Origin: Paenibacillus wulumuqiensis
GTDB lineage: Bacteria; Bacillota; Bacilli; Paenibacillales; Paenibacillaceae
Direction of reading: 5' to 3'
NCBI RefSeq assembly: GCF_000971965.1
Contig: NZ_LAQP01000001.1
Location: forward strand, 849,973 to 913,972
Length of the DNA: 64,000 nt
Shown here: in pieces, positions 16,458 through 25,656 of the stretch
Layout: each line of letters opens with the position of its first letter
How positions within the stretch are numbered: the first letter of the stretch is position 1
Position numbers and translations under genes: made by a program
Notes under the pieces: generated by a model
The model's input: the letters and a program-made list of their open reading frames with translations, nothing else
Told to the model about the DNA's origin: nothing
Databases searched by the model: none

Positions 16458-16631
16458 ATGAAAATGTTTAGAACAATAGGTATTATGCTATCTGCTGCTT
16501 CTCTCGCTGCACTGGTCGCATGCTCCGGTGACACGCCTGCGACCAACACGAATAATACCACATCCGATGAATCGCCTGCCGAGCAAGGTGCTACGACAGA
16601 TCAGAAGCCGGTGGAGCAGCCAGCCCAGTAA
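16458..16631 (+). CDS. Small lipoprotein, 57 residues
   Basis: A short gene with the ribosome binding site AAAAAGGTG before its ATG and a terminator downstream. The protein begins MKMFRTIGIMLSAASLAALV and has the lipobox LVAC at residue 22. The mature part is only 36 residues, acidic and polar (Thr, Asn, Glu, Gln, Pro). No domain can fit in it. Such tiny lipoproteins are common in Paenibacillus, with unknown role. Confidence 0.7.
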   Translation: MKMFRTIGIMLSAASLAALVACSGDTPATNTNNTTSDESPAEQGATTDQKPVEQPAQ

Positions 16632-16720
16632 TCAGAGACTTTTACTCCAACAAACAGCGACCTTTTTTTTGAAAAGTCATGCTCAGAGAAATACCATCAA
16701 TTATTATTTCCACACAAAGG

Positions 16721-16747
16721 GCTCTGCTATAGCGGCAGAGCTTTTTT
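16721..16747 (+). terminator. Rho-independent terminator of the small lipoprotein gene
   Basis: GCTCTGC pairs with GCAGAGC around a 7-base loop and is followed by six T residues. Confidence 0.85.
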
Positions 16748-16815
16748 GATATATCTATACATTCTTATCTATACACTCTTCTACCTACTACCCGATCGAA
16801 ACATCTCATGATCCC

Positions 16816-16857
16816 CTGTTTCCTGTTTCCTGTTTCCTGTTTCCTGTTTCCTGTTTC
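16816..16857. repeat. Heptanucleotide tandem repeat, six copies of CTGTTTC
   Basis: Six exact copies in a row lie in non-coding DNA between the small lipoprotein gene and the dbpA terminator. Perfect copies suggest recent slippage, so copy number is probably variable among relatives. Confidence 0.9.
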
Positions 16858-16887
16858 CAACTCCAGTATATATCCTTCTCCCATAAC

Positions 16888-16920
16888 AAAAAAAGACATG
16901 GACAACAGCCCATGCCTTTC
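16888..16920 (-). terminator. Rho-independent terminator of dbpA
   Basis: On the minus strand AGGCATGG pairs with CCATGTCT (one G-U pair) around a 10-base loop and is followed by a run of T. Confidence 0.75.
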
Positions 16921-16945
16921 AAAAATATAATCTTATACATATCAT

Positions 16946-18448
16946 TTACGTTCTGGCTTTTTGCACTTTCAGTTGTTTGCCTTTGATCGTCGTCTCCTGC
17001 ATCGCTTTCAATACAAGTGGACCTTTGCCATTCAGGATATCCACATAGGTTACGGTTTCCTGGACGCTGATAATTCCGATATCGTCTGCAGTCACGCCTT
17101 CGATCCGGGCGATCGTACCTACGAAGTCGACAGTGCGCAGCTTTTTCTTTTTGCCACCGTTAAAGTACAGCTTGAGGATATCGGCGTTCAGTTCCTCGCC
17201 TCTGCTCTTTTTCGGTGCAGGGCGGTCGCGCAGTTTGCGGTCGAATGCTGCCTGAGCGGCCGAGACAGTGAAGGCCGATGGTTCTTCGGCCCGCGGAATT
17301 TCGAATCCGATATAGTTCTGGATCGCATTGAGGAATTTGTCTTCATACGGCGTTGCAAATGTGATCGCCGTTCCACTCTGTCCCGCACGGCCTGTACGAC
17401 CGGTACGGTGCACATAGCTTTCCTTTTCCATCGGCAGATCGTAGTTGATCACATGGGTGATCCGGTCGATATCGATCCCTCTCGCCGCTACATCGGTCGC
17501 GACCAGATAACGGAATTGACCGGCGCGGAATTCGTTCATTACGCGGTTGCGATCATCCTGCTCCATACCGCCATGAATTTTGCTCGCCGGGTAGCCGAGA
17601 TTCTCCAGCTGGGTGGCAACGGCATCCACATTGACTTGGGTACGGCAGAAAATGATGCAGCTGTCCGGATTCTCGGTTACTGTTACTTTTTGCAGCAGAG
17701 CTGGCTTGGCCTTCTCTCCGACGGTGTACAGTCGATGCTCGATCTGAGTCTGACGCTTCTCTGATGCCGAGCCGATCTCGATATCGACAGGCCGATTCAT
17801 ATACCGGTGACAAAGTTTTTCCACGTCTTTGGGAAGCGTGGCGGAGAACAGCATGGTCATCCGTTCGGTTGGCAGCTCGCGAATAATTTTCTCCAGCTGC
17901 TCGATAAAGCCCATGCTCAGCATCTCATCCGCTTCATCGATTACCAGATACTGGATGCGCTCCAGATCGATGGTGTCCTTTTCGATATGATCCATTACTC
18001 GTCCCGGCGTGCCGACGATCACGTGATTACGCTGTGTCAGTTCCCGTCTCTGCCGGTCGAACGGCTGCTTGCCATAGATGGCTGCCGCTTTGACCCGCTT
18101 GAAGCGGCCGATATTCATAATGTCTTCTTTGACCTGATCGGCCAGTTCACGGGTTGGCGTCAGAATGAGTGCCTGCGGACGGCTCTCTTCCCATTCCAGC
18201 ATTTCGCACAGCGGAATACCGTAGGCTGCTGTCTTGCCGCTGCCTGTCTGTGATTTGACGGTGATGTCTTTTTGGGCAAGTGCCTGCGGGATGACCTGCT
18301 GCTGTACCGGGGTTGGCTGACGATAGCCCAGACTGTCCAGGGCACGGGTGATTTCTTCGCTGAGGTTATAGTCACTGAAGCTCGGTTGGTTGGTAGTGGA
18401 GGTAGTGCTGGTTTGCTGTATATCGTTTAATGTGTTGCTTTCGCTCAT
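16946..18448 (-). CDS. dbpA: ATP-dependent RNA helicase DbpA/YxiN
   Basis: A 500-residue DEAD-box RNA helicase. In order it shows the Q motif, Walker A SQTGSGKT (about residue 66), PTRELA, TPGR, DEAD (about 170), SAT, and HRTGRTGR (about 345). Residues 425-497 ([20 protein letters not shown] onward) match the DbpA RNA-binding domain. In E. coli DbpA and B. subtilis YxiN that domain targets hairpin 92 of 23S rRNA during late 50S assembly. Residues 1-22 are a polar Ser/Thr/Gln leader. AAGGAG precedes the ATG by about 10 bases. It is monocistronic, with rlmD, another 23S rRNA factor, just upstream on the same strand. Confidence 0.93.
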   Translation of the reverse strand: MSESNTLNDIQQTSTTSTTNQPSFSDYNLSEEITRALDSLGYRQPTPVQQQVIPQALAQKDITVKSQTGSGKTAAYGIPLCEMLEWEESRPQALILTPTRELADQVKEDIMNIGRFKRVKAAAIYGKQPFDRQRRELTQRNHVIVGTPGRVMDHIEKDTIDLERIQYLVIDEADEMLSMGFIEQLEKIIRELPTERMTMLFSATLPKDVEKLCHRYMNRPVDIEIGSASEKRQTQIEHRLYTVGEKAKPALLQKVTVTENPDSCIIFCRTQVNVDAVATQLENLGYPASKIHGGMEQDDRNRVMNEFRAGQFRYLVATDVAARGIDIDRITHVINYDLPMEKESYVHRTGRTGRAGQSGTAITFATPYEDKFLNAIQNYIGFEIPRAEEPSAFTVSAAQAAFDRKLRDRPAPKKSRGEELNADILKLYFNGGKKKKLRTVDFVGTIARIEGVTADDIGIISVQETVTYVDILNGKGPLVLKAMQETTIKGKQLKVQKART

Positions 18449-18579
18449 TTAGGTTAAACTCCTTCGGTCTTGGGTATTCGATAAGCGTACCACAGATTGG
18501 GCAGCAGCGGGGATAGTTTCTTTTTCGTTACGAACAGATTACTCCGGTAGATGACAGCTGTGCCTGACGGATATAGAGA

Positions 18580-18618
18580 AAACAGCCCAAAGAGTATACA
18601 TGGCTCTTCGGGCTGTTT
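18580..18618 (-). terminator. Terminator-like hairpin downstream of rlmD
   Basis: AAACAGCCC pairs with GGGCTGTTT, with inner AAGAG/CTCTT pairing. A short TTTTC follows on the minus strand. It lies between rlmD and dbpA. Confidence 0.65.
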
Positions 18619-18651
18619 CTTTATCACGAGTTTATTTATAACGAATAGAAA

Positions 18652-20340
18652 TTAAGCGTCTTTGCGTACCAGCAGCGTCACTGCTTCCACATGACTGGTC
18701 TGCGGGAACATATCTATCGGTTGTACCCACTGGATCTCATAGCCGCCATCCAGCAGCACTTTGCAGTCTTTGGCGAGTGTCGATGGGTTACAGGACACAT
18801 ATACAAACCGCTTCGGCTTGGTCTTCAGCACCGTCTCCAGGAATGGTTGCTCCAGTCCGGTACGCGGCGGATCGGCGATAATCACATCCGGGCTCATACC
18901 TTTTTTCACCCAGCGTGGCAGCAGTTCTTCGGCTTTGCCCACATAGAAGCTGGCATTGTCGCGGTTGTTGTGATATGCATTTTTGTTGGCATCATCGACC
19001 GCCTCGGCGATCATCTCGATGCCGCGTACTTCCCTAGCATATGGGGCGAGCCACAGTCCGATCGTTCCGGTGCCGCAGTACGCATCGACAACCAGCTCTT
19101 TGCCGGTCAGTCCGGCGGCAGCACGAACGGACTCGTACAGCTTGACTGTCTGCTGCGGATTGAGCTGGAAGAATGCTCTTGGTGACAGGGCAAATTCCAG
19201 ATCTCCGAGCGATTCCAGCATCGTATCCTGACCCCACAGTGTAACGGTATGTTCACCGAAGACCAGGGATGTTTTCTTGGGATTCACATTGATCGCAATA
19301 CTGGTCACATCCGGTACGGACAGACGCAGTGCCTGGATCAGTTCATCCTGACGGGGCAGTTGGCGGCTGGTCGTCACCAGTGTAATCTGCAGATGATTGG
19401 ACTGGAAACCGTAACGGACTACAATCGTACGTACGCCGTCCCGGGAGCCGTTATCTTTATGCAGCGGAATCTGCAGGTCTTCCAGAGCAGACTTGACGAT
19501 CTCGATCGCATTGTTGATCGCTGGATGCTGGATCGGGCAGCCGCTGATATCAACGATATCGTGACTGTTGATCTCATACAGACCGGCAATTACATTCTGA
19601 TCCTGATCGCGTCCGAGCTGCGGCTGGGCTTTGTTGCGATACGCCCAAGGATGCTCCATACCAAGCATTGGCTTGATTTTCACTTTTTCCAGACCGGCAT
19701 AACGACTGAATGCTTCAATCACAATATCTGTCTTGGCCTGCAGCTGTCCCTTGTAGGAGATATGCTGGATCTGACAGCCGCCGCAGATATGGAATACCGG
19801 ACATGGCGGCTCTACGCGCTCCGGGGATCTTTTCTCAATCTCGGTAATATTGGCTTTGATAAATTTGGGATGGGTACCGGTCACCTGTGCCTTGACGACT
19901 TCATTGGGCAGGGCACCATCGACAAAGACCGCTTTGCGGCGATAGTAACCGACACCTTCGCCATTAATTCCGAGGCGCTTGATCGTTACGACGATACTGT
20001 CTCCAATTCGCAGTTCTTCTGCGTTATCCCGATTGGCTGTTTTGACCGGAGCATTGTTCTGGTTTTTGGCGTAGGACTTGTTGTATTCGCCTTTGCCTTT
20101 GGCATTGGAAGATGCGCTGCTTGTACGCGCAGAATCTGCAAATCCGCCTGTTTTGCCGTTCTGGCGGGAATCGGGCTTGCTGTCTATCGGTAGGGATGGT
20201 GAGCTGGTTCTGGATTTCTGGGTACTGCGTGCCGAGGAGGATGGACGGTCCGGACGATGTGATGATGCATCCGGGCGGGCAGGCCGAGACGGCTTTTTGG
20301 AAGAATAGTTCCCCTGCTGGGAACGTGGTTTATCAGTCAT
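18652..20340 (-). CDS. rlmD: 23S rRNA (uracil-C5)-methyltransferase, RlmD/RlmCD type
   Basis: A 562-residue S-adenosylmethionine-dependent RNA methyltransferase. A TRAM domain lies at about 107-165, followed by an Fe-S cysteine cluster (CPVFHICGGCQIQH), the SAM-binding motif VVDAYCGTGTIGLWLA and the catalytic cysteine in YVSCNPSTLAKDC. In Bacilli the homologue methylates U747 and U1939 of 23S rRNA. Unusually, the first 105 residues are a disordered, Ser/Arg/Lys/Pro-rich extension. Typical family members are about 455 residues, so this tail accounts for the extra length. It starts with a real ATG and GGAG site, so it seems to be translated. It may bind rRNA non-specifically. Confidence 0.92.
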   Translation of the reverse strand: MTDKPRSQQGNYSSKKPSRPARPDASSHRPDRPSSSARSTQKSRTSSPSLPIDSKPDSRQNGKTGGFADSARTSSASSNAKGKGEYNKSYAKNQNNAPVKTANRDNAEELRIGDSIVVTIKRLGINGEGVGYYRRKAVFVDGALPNEVVKAQVTGTHPKFIKANITEIEKRSPERVEPPCPVFHICGGCQIQHISYKGQLQAKTDIVIEAFSRYAGLEKVKIKPMLGMEHPWAYRNKAQPQLGRDQDQNVIAGLYEINSHDIVDISGCPIQHPAINNAIEIVKSALEDLQIPLHKDNGSRDGVRTIVVRYGFQSNHLQITLVTTSRQLPRQDELIQALRLSVPDVTSIAINVNPKKTSLVFGEHTVTLWGQDTMLESLGDLEFALSPRAFFQLNPQQTVKLYESVRAAAGLTGKELVVDAYCGTGTIGLWLAPYAREVRGIEMIAEAVDDANKNAYHNNRDNASFYVGKAEELLPRWVKKGMSPDVIIADPPRTGLEQPFLETVLKTKPKRFVYVSCNPSTLAKDCKVLLDGGYEIQWVQPIDMFPQTSHVEAVTLLVRKDA

Positions 20341-20494
20341 GTTGTGAATTTCTCCGTTTCATTGATTTATGGTCGTGTCCCATCTTACCATAAACAGCGG
20401 CTACGGTTAACTATTATTCAGGGAATTATATTGGATATATTCACCCAAGACCTCGCAAATGCCTATAATCCCCTGAATATAGCGGTTCTAACGC

Positions 20495-20809
20495 TTATAG
20501 TTTGAATAAGGAATCTTCATATTCGTTATATTGGTAACCGTAAGGCATATATGCCAGAAACAGGGCCAGGTAGATTGCCAAAGCAAGTACAGCGATCCCG
20601 ATTGGCAGATTCAAGGCAGACAGAACGACAAGAAATATCAGCTGCAAAAGAGCAAACACCAATGCCGACTTGGTAAGGGAATTGGCTGTTGGATACAATG
20701 TCGTCTGGCAATTGGGACAATAGGTGAATCGTTTGGTTTTTGTGGCTGCACGGCAGGCTTCTTTCCAGGTAAATGAGTGCTGACAGTTCGGACAAGTAGG
20801 TAGTTTCAT
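20495..20809 (-). CDS. CxxC-20-CxxC membrane protein (TIGR04104-like), copy A
   Basis: A 104-residue protein with an N-terminal zinc-ribbon-like module, CPNCQHSFTWKEA then CPNCQTTLYPT. The two CxxC pairs are about 20 residues apart. Two hydrophobic helices follow (residues 47-90), and the C-terminus is acidic. This is the CxxC-20-CxxC family of Bacilli, of unknown function. A paralogue lies 143 bases upstream on the same strand. The ribosome binding site is AGGAGATGATCAGCT, with a long spacing. Confidence 0.75.
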   Translation of the reverse strand: MKLPTCPNCQHSFTWKEACRAATKTKRFTYCPNCQTTLYPTANSLTKSALVFALLQLIFLVVLSALNLPIGIAVLALAIYLALFLAYMPYGYQYNEYEDSLFKL

Positions 20810-20952
20810 AGCTGATCATCTCCTGTTGTCAAAATTAATGTGTACAATGAGGCTCAAAAATCTCGATGCCAAAATATACACTATATGGATCTATGTAATG
20901 GCTGAATCATTGCTGCTATACAAAATCAATTAGTTTCTGCGAACCCATTAGA

Positions 20953-21258
20953 TTAATGTCGATCCTCGTCATAATAAGAGTACCAATACGGTATAAGCAG
21001 CATCGCAATTAATGCACAAAGCAGAAAAACAGGCACAATGATGCTGAACGCCACCCCTACCATCTGCATGCCAAAACAAATACATAACATAATAAAAGTA
21101 CTCAGGCTCATATGCCAGCGGCGACTGACGATCGGATACAATACAATTCCACACTGTGGGCACTTGGTTAGACCATCGAATCTCCATAATGTCTTCATTA
21201 CACTTCCCCAGGAAAAAGAATACTGACAATGAGGACAGATCGGCAATTTTAATTTCAT
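20953..21258 (-). CDS. CxxC-20-CxxC membrane protein (TIGR04104-like), copy B
   Basis: A 101-residue paralogue of the neighbouring downstream gene, with the same layout: CPHCQYSFSWGS, then CPQCGIVLYP, then two membrane helices. Sequence identity outside the cysteine motifs is low, so the duplication is old or the copies came separately. The ATG follows GGAGGTGTATAATC. No operon-linked enzyme suggests a function. Confidence 0.75.
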   Translation of the reverse strand: MKLKLPICPHCQYSFSWGSVMKTLWRFDGLTKCPQCGIVLYPIVSRRWHMSLSTFIMLCICFGMQMVGVAFSIIVPVFLLCALIAMLLIPYWYSYYDEDRH

Positions 21259-21379
21259 GATTATACACCTCCATATACAATTATTGTAACATACCTGCCT
21301 GCATGGATCGCCACTGCAGCATCCTTTCCATGAAGATAATAAGACTATAAGCAGCTGTTCTTTGAAAGAGTCCTATAAC

Positions 21380-21417
21380 ACAAAAAGCCAGTCTGTATTA
21401 AAGACTGGTTTTTGTGG
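21380..21417. terminator. Bidirectional rho-independent terminator
   Basis: A CAAAAAGCCAGTCT arm pairs with AGACTGGTTTTTGTGG around a short AT loop. It lies between the nitroreductase 3' end and the CxxC-protein promoter region. Confidence 0.85.
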
Positions 21418-21476
21418 AAATCATACATCTATCCGTATCGCTTATTTCGCGATTCCATATGTTTGACCGTACTATC

Positions 21477-22043
21477 TTATGATTGATTATATTCGCTAAT
21501 CCACTCGGTCTTCTCGGCAAAAGGTGTACGCTTGCTCGTCAGATCGGTGCGTTCCGGTATGCCCAGATAGATAAAGCCAAGCATTTTGCCTTTCTCACTC
21601 AGGCCAAAAGCTTTGTTCATCTCTGGATGGTAGCATGGCTCGCCGCTTCTCCAGACAGCGCCAAGACCCAGTTCGTGAATCTCCAGCAGCATATTCTGAA
21701 TGGCTGCGAATACAGCGCCGTATTCTTCCAGTTCGATGACTTTGGCATTGTCTTCCGGTTCAACCGCTACTGCGATAATGACCGGTGCGCGTTCTACTTT
21801 GTTGCGGGCAGAAGCGGCTTTCTCTTCATCCGCTCCTTGAGCGCGGGCTACATTGACCAGGGCATCGCCCAGCTTGTAGCGTCCATCGCCTTCCAGTACG
21901 AAGAACTTCCACGGCTCGGTCAGGCGGTGATTCGGTGCCCAGATGCCGGCTTCGAGGATCTGTTCAATATGCTCACGTGCGATAGGATCAGGTTTTACTT
22001 TACCGACCGAGCGGCGATTGCGGATACTTTCGGATATGGACAT
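21477..22043 (-). CDS. Nitroreductase family protein (YdjA-like)
   Basis: A 188-residue FMN-dependent oxidoreductase of the minimal nitroreductase type. It shows the N-terminal IRNRRSVGKVKPD, the flavin-contacting WAPNHRLTEPWKFFV and LGLGAVWRSGEP near the C-terminal third. The short length and the PNHRLTEPW motif fit the YdjA/TM1586-like subgroup, for which physiological substrates are poorly known. GGGAGG precedes the ATG at a good distance. It is monocistronic. Confidence 0.88.
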   Translation of the reverse strand: MSISESIRNRRSVGKVKPDPIAREHIEQILEAGIWAPNHRLTEPWKFFVLEGDGRYKLGDALVNVARAQGADEEKAASARNKVERAPVIIAVAVEPEDNAKVIELEEYGAVFAAIQNMLLEIHELGLGAVWRSGEPCYHPEMNKAFGLSEKGKMLGFIYLGIPERTDLTSKRTPFAEKTEWISEYNQS

Positions 22044-22488
22044 GAATATTCCTCCCTGATAATCATTCTCAATACATTACCTGCTTATTGTACACCAATC
22101 CTGCGGAAATCTCTAATTTTAACATTATTATCGTCAGGTTCGTTCAGCCAACATCTCTAGTAACCATCCTATATTTTATAAAATCGGTCTATGTAATGCC
22201 TGTAAGCTATGAGGTTCCTGCAAATCCCCTGACCCGCCCTCATTAACCGAATAACCAGCACGTGGTAGTTAAGTGTATGTGTGATTGGTACGCATGTAAC
22301 AATACAAGGCATAATGGTTATAGGAGGACTCGAACCTCCAGGGTGGCCCCTCACCCTTACCTCCAGTCCAACTTTAACCAGTTGGCGGTGTGTGCTCACT
22401 TTATTCGGAATAATTACCTGCTTGCAGGAACGTTATCTTTACCTGATTATGTGTTCTTATTACCCGGCTTATGAACCGGACAAAGTGA
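22044..22488. other. Intergenic region with a tRNA-like remnant
   Basis: No protein-coding gene is supported. Frames across 22262-22508 have no ribosome binding site. On the minus strand, 22379-22316 ends like a tRNA: a T-arm GGAGG-TTCGAGT-CCTCC is followed by TATAACC-A, and GGTTAAA 64 bases upstream could pair with that acceptor end apart from one mismatch. The D-arm and variable loop are missing, so this is a remnant or a mimic and not a functional tRNA. A stem AGGGTG/CACCCT lies inside it. Confidence 0.45.
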
Positions 22489-22947
22489 TCAGTCCAGCAA
22501 AGTGGTAAGCCAGTTCATTTCCTGAATACGTGTATCCAGCTCACGATATGTTTTGGCGAGCCGATCTGCCTCGCGCTGCAGTTCCCCTACATCGACAGTC
22601 GATATAAAGCGCACCTCGGTACGGGTGAATCGGTCCTGCCGTATACTCGCCGACTGGGCCAGCTCGGTTAATGCCTGGCGCCGCATCGACAATATATCGC
22701 GTTCGACGAGACCATCCGCCAGCGTACGTGTATCATCCAGTCTAACCGTATTATTGGTCCGGTTGATCTGTTGAATGAGCAGAGCCAGCTGACCCAGCAG
22801 TGTATCCATTTCTTTTAACAGACCTGCCGGCTGCTCGGCTGGCTCTTCTCCTTCCTGAATCTTGGAATTGCTAGCCAGACGATATTTGACCTGCTCAAAA
22901 CGCTTTTGCAGATCGGAACGCAAAATCAGTGCTTCTGCCAGTTTCAT
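22489..22947 (-). CDS. DIP1984 family protein
   Basis: A 152-residue, predominantly helical protein, likely coiled-coil. The features MKLAEALILRSDLQKRFEQV, INRTNNTVRLDD, LADGLVERDILSMRR and the closing IQEMNWLTTLLD agree with the DIP1984 family found in Actinobacteria and Firmicutes. Function is unknown. Septicolysin-like annotations are sometimes attached to this family but are not supported by anything seen here. AGGTGA precedes the ATG. It is monocistronic. Confidence 0.85.
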   Translation of the reverse strand: MKLAEALILRSDLQKRFEQVKYRLASNSKIQEGEEPAEQPAGLLKEMDTLLGQLALLIQQINRTNNTVRLDDTRTLADGLVERDILSMRRQALTELAQSASIRQDRFTRTEVRFISTVDVGELQREADRLAKTYRELDTRIQEMNWLTTLLD

Positions 22948-23195
22948 AACGTCACCTCAATTAGTATGTATCATATAAGCAGTCATTAACCTGCCTGTAA
23001 AATGGCTTGCTTTTATTTCCTGGTTGGCTCATGCAGCGTAATACTCAGTAAGCCTGCTGCCGCAATATTCGGCAACCGGACTATTGTATAGTATTATAAA
23101 AGTAAATCTGGACCTATTGCAAATCTGACAGCATCTGCCCCATCATCTCTGCTTACCCATGTACTTATTACTTATTCCCTTCAGGAGGCATAACT

Positions 23196-23675
23196 ATGGC
23201 ACAGGAAATCGAACGCAAATATCTGCTTACTTCTTATCCGGATGATCTGGATATTACACGTACCCAGGAGATCGATCAGACCTATCTGGCTTCTACGGAA
23301 AATGAATCGCTGCGCGTACGGCGGCTCCTCAGCAATAATGAAGAGACGTTCACCATGACCCACAAAGCCGGACGCGGCATCTCCCGGGACGAGACGGAAT
23401 TCTACATCAGCCGGGACATGTATGAACAGCTGACTGAGCGTCTGCAGGTCACTCCCCTTAAGAAAACACGTCATAAAGTACGACTGGACGGCCGCACCTA
23501 CGATATGGATATCTACCATAATACGGCGCAGGAAGGGCTCATGACGATCGAGATCGAATTCGACAGCGAAGATGAATTCCATGCCTATGAAGCGCCGGAC
23601 TGGTTCGGTGAAGATGTGACCGAGCAGGAGCAGTATCTGAACAGCCGGTTGTGGCAGGAGATTCAGCAGAAGTAA
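23196..23675 (+). CDS. CYTH-domain triphosphate tunnel metalloenzyme
   Basis: A 159-residue protein that starts with the ExExK signature (MAQEIERKYLL). It continues with alternating charged strands (ESLRVRRLLSNNEETFTMTH) and an acidic strand near the C-terminus (LMTIEIEFDSEDEF) that lines the tunnel. The family hydrolyses inorganic triphosphate or related substrates with Mg2+. The length equals that of bacterial stand-alone CYTH proteins. CAGGAGG lies 7 bases before the ATG. Confidence 0.88.
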   Translation: MAQEIERKYLLTSYPDDLDITRTQEIDQTYLASTENESLRVRRLLSNNEETFTMTHKAGRGISRDETEFYISRDMYEQLTERLQVTPLKKTRHKVRLDGRTYDMDIYHNTAQEGLMTIEIEFDSEDEFHAYEAPDWFGEDVTEQEQYLNSRLWQEIQQK

Positions 23676-23990
23676 CCGACTTTACTAAAAAAGCTGCTGT
23701 CCTTTGAAGGAGCGAAGCTTTTGACCTTCGCTCCTCTGGCAGCAAGAAACGTCAGACCGTCCTTGCATTCGCTAAAAGATACATACTATTCGTCCTCTTC
23801 CTCTTATACATGCATCCAGTTAATAGCGATCAGGAAAAAGTAAACCATATACGCACCTTCTCTTTTTTGCAAAGCATACTGCACCCGATTGGCGGGTCAG
23901 GCTGCCGTATCTCAAATAAAATTTTAATTGGCGGAAGAATGACTGTTTTTATCTTTTTCAAAGGGTGGAATGGGAGCCATAGTATTCCTC
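23676..23990. other. Intergenic region with one hairpin
   Basis: A stem AGGAGCGAAG/CTTCGCTCCT at 23708-23735, with outer GCTGC/GCAGC pairing, follows the CYTH gene and may help end its transcript, although the T-run is missing. Nothing else is seen. Confidence 0.45.
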
Positions 23991-24455
23991 CTATTTGTGA
24001 ATATTTTTGACATACCGGCAAATCCATCGTCCAGCGATATCCAGTACCAAAGCAATACCTACACCTGCAGTATACCGCCATAGGTCAGCGACCAGAAAAC
24101 CATGTCCCAGAATCAACGCTCCCAGGGTCGTAACACGAATATGATTGATCCATTCTGCCTGGTACAGCTGGCTGCATTCAATGAAGTAACTGAATAACAA
24201 TGCGCCGATCGCAGCGAGAAAAGGACGACGCGGCCATGTCAGCAGCCGCAGGCCCCAGTATATCATTGCTGCCCACAGTGCATCCCCTGCATGAGCGGCG
24301 ATCCAGCCAGGCAGCACCGCCTCATACCGGCGGGAAGCCAGACCAAGCAGTACCGTCAGGATAACCGCACCCAGGTATAACATACGGCTGCTGTGTCTTC
24401 TGTTAGAATGGCTGCCGGTAGAGGAGGAATAGAAATCATATTTGGGAATCATCAT
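23991..24455 (-). CDS. DUF2809 family membrane protein
   Basis: A 154-residue membrane protein with four hydrophobic segments. The DUF2809 hallmarks are visible: GLASRRYEAVLPGWIAAHAG, then DALWAAMIYW, IECSQLYQAEWINHIRVTTL and LGHGFLVADLWRYTAGV. The family is widespread in bacteria and remains uncharacterised. The frame opens at 24527, but the ATG at 24455, with AAGGAG upstream, is preferred. It is monocistronic. Confidence 0.85.
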   Translation of the reverse strand: MMIPKYDFYSSSTGSHSNRRHSSRMLYLGAVILTVLLGLASRRYEAVLPGWIAAHAGDALWAAMIYWGLRLLTWPRRPFLAAIGALLFSYFIECSQLYQAEWINHIRVTTLGALILGHGFLVADLWRYTAGVGIALVLDIAGRWICRYVKNIHK

Positions 24456-24631
24456 AACAGGTGCTCCTTCTATACTTATGTATTCAAAAATGATGTGATC
24501 TGTATATATTCGCCGCCTCCTTCTCATTATAACAATTTGTATGATGCAATTCGAAATTGAGGCTGCAGAACAGATTATATTTCTGAATTTTTCATATATT
24601 GACTTTTTATTGATTATAAATAAACAGCATT

Positions 24632-24669
24632 AAAAAAGGCAGGAAGATAATTCTTCGCTGCCTTTTTTT
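24632..24669. terminator. Bidirectional rho-independent terminator
   Basis: AAAAAAGGCAG pairs with CTGCCTTTTTTT. It mainly serves the leftward aldo/keto reductase gene, whose stop codon is adjacent. Confidence 0.88.
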
Positions 24670-24672
24670 GAC

Positions 24673-25608
24673 TTATACAGCAAAAATCTGGTCAATTCGC
24701 TTGATCTGCTCTTCGGACAGATGGACATCCAGCGTTTTGAGGTTATCTTCCAGCTGCTGGGGATTTTTGGTGCCGGGAATGACCACATCAATGCAGTCGC
24801 GGGTCAGATACCAGGCGAGCGCTACGTTGGCAACAGCGGAATTCACTTCCTCGGCAATACTCCGCAGCTGATCGATTTTGTCCAGATTCCGTTCATAATT
24901 GCCTTCCTGGAACAGAGGCTTTTTCTTCTGGCTGTCAGTCAGTGGAGTATCTTTGGTATATTTACCGCCCAGCAATCCGGAAGCGAGCGGGAAGTACGGC
25001 ACGAATGAAATTTTATTTTCTATTAAATAAGGAAAAAACTCCTGCTCCACTTCACGCTCCAGCAGATTGTAATTGGATTGCAGTACATCCACATCGCCAT
25101 GGCGGTTCGCTTGCTTGAGCTGCTCGAGTGAGAAATTGGATACACCAATCGCACGGATTTTGCCTTCATCTTTGAGCTTTTTCAGTTCACCGACCGCTTC
25201 ATCCTTTGGCGTTTCTTTATCCGGGAAATGGATATAATACAGATCGATATAGTCGGTCTGCAGCCGTTTGAGGCTGTCTTCTACCGACTGCCGCAGGAAA
25301 GCCGGGGAGTTATCGATGAGTGTATTCTCACCTTCGATTTTGTGGGCGCCTTTGGTCGCGATGACGACATTTTCTCGCTGACCGGTCTCTTTCAGCACTT
25401 CGCCGATCAGTTCCTCTGACCGTGCAGGTCCGTAAATATACGCCGTATCCAGAAAGTCAATACCAAGCTCCAGTGCACGACGTACAATATCCCTGCCTTC
25501 TTCATCCTTCAGGTTGGGAAACAGATTATGTCCTCCGACTTTGTTCGTACCGAGGCCAATAGGGGTAACCATCAGTTCGGTTGTACCGATTCGTGTCTGC
25601 TGTCTCAT
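24673..25608 (-). CDS. Aldo/keto reductase
   Basis: A 311-residue TIM-barrel NADPH-dependent oxidoreductase. The catalytic tetrad is present: Asp and Tyr in DFLDTAYIYG, Lys in VIATKGAH, His in LYYIHFPD. The cofactor-binding C-terminus is conserved (VVIPGTKNPQQLEDNLKTLD). It resembles B. subtilis YhdN/IolS-type enzymes that reduce aldehydes such as methylglyoxal. AGGAGCAGATCAACAG precedes the ATG. It is monocistronic, and an inverted repeat lies in its upstream region. Confidence 0.9.
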   Translation of the reverse strand: MRQQTRIGTTELMVTPIGLGTNKVGGHNLFPNLKDEEGRDIVRRALELGIDFLDTAYIYGPARSEELIGEVLKETGQRENVVIATKGAHKIEGENTLIDNSPAFLRQSVEDSLKRLQTDYIDLYYIHFPDKETPKDEAVGELKKLKDEGKIRAIGVSNFSLEQLKQANRHGDVDVLQSNYNLLEREVEQEFFPYLIENKISFVPYFPLASGLLGGKYTKDTPLTDSQKKKPLFQEGNYERNLDKIDQLRSIAEEVNSAVANVALAWYLTRDCIDVVIPGTKNPQQLEDNLKTLDVHLSEEQIKRIDQIFAV

Positions 25609-25656
25609 CTGTTGATCTGCTCCTTTCGTGATTCCAGGCTTGCTTCCCTGATCCGC

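Noticed and set aside
22262..22508. Plus-strand frames of 70-75 residues
   Set aside because: They run across the tRNA-like remnant. Spurious proteins of this kind (with a GGLEPP-like segment) are typical of frames antisense to tRNA ends.
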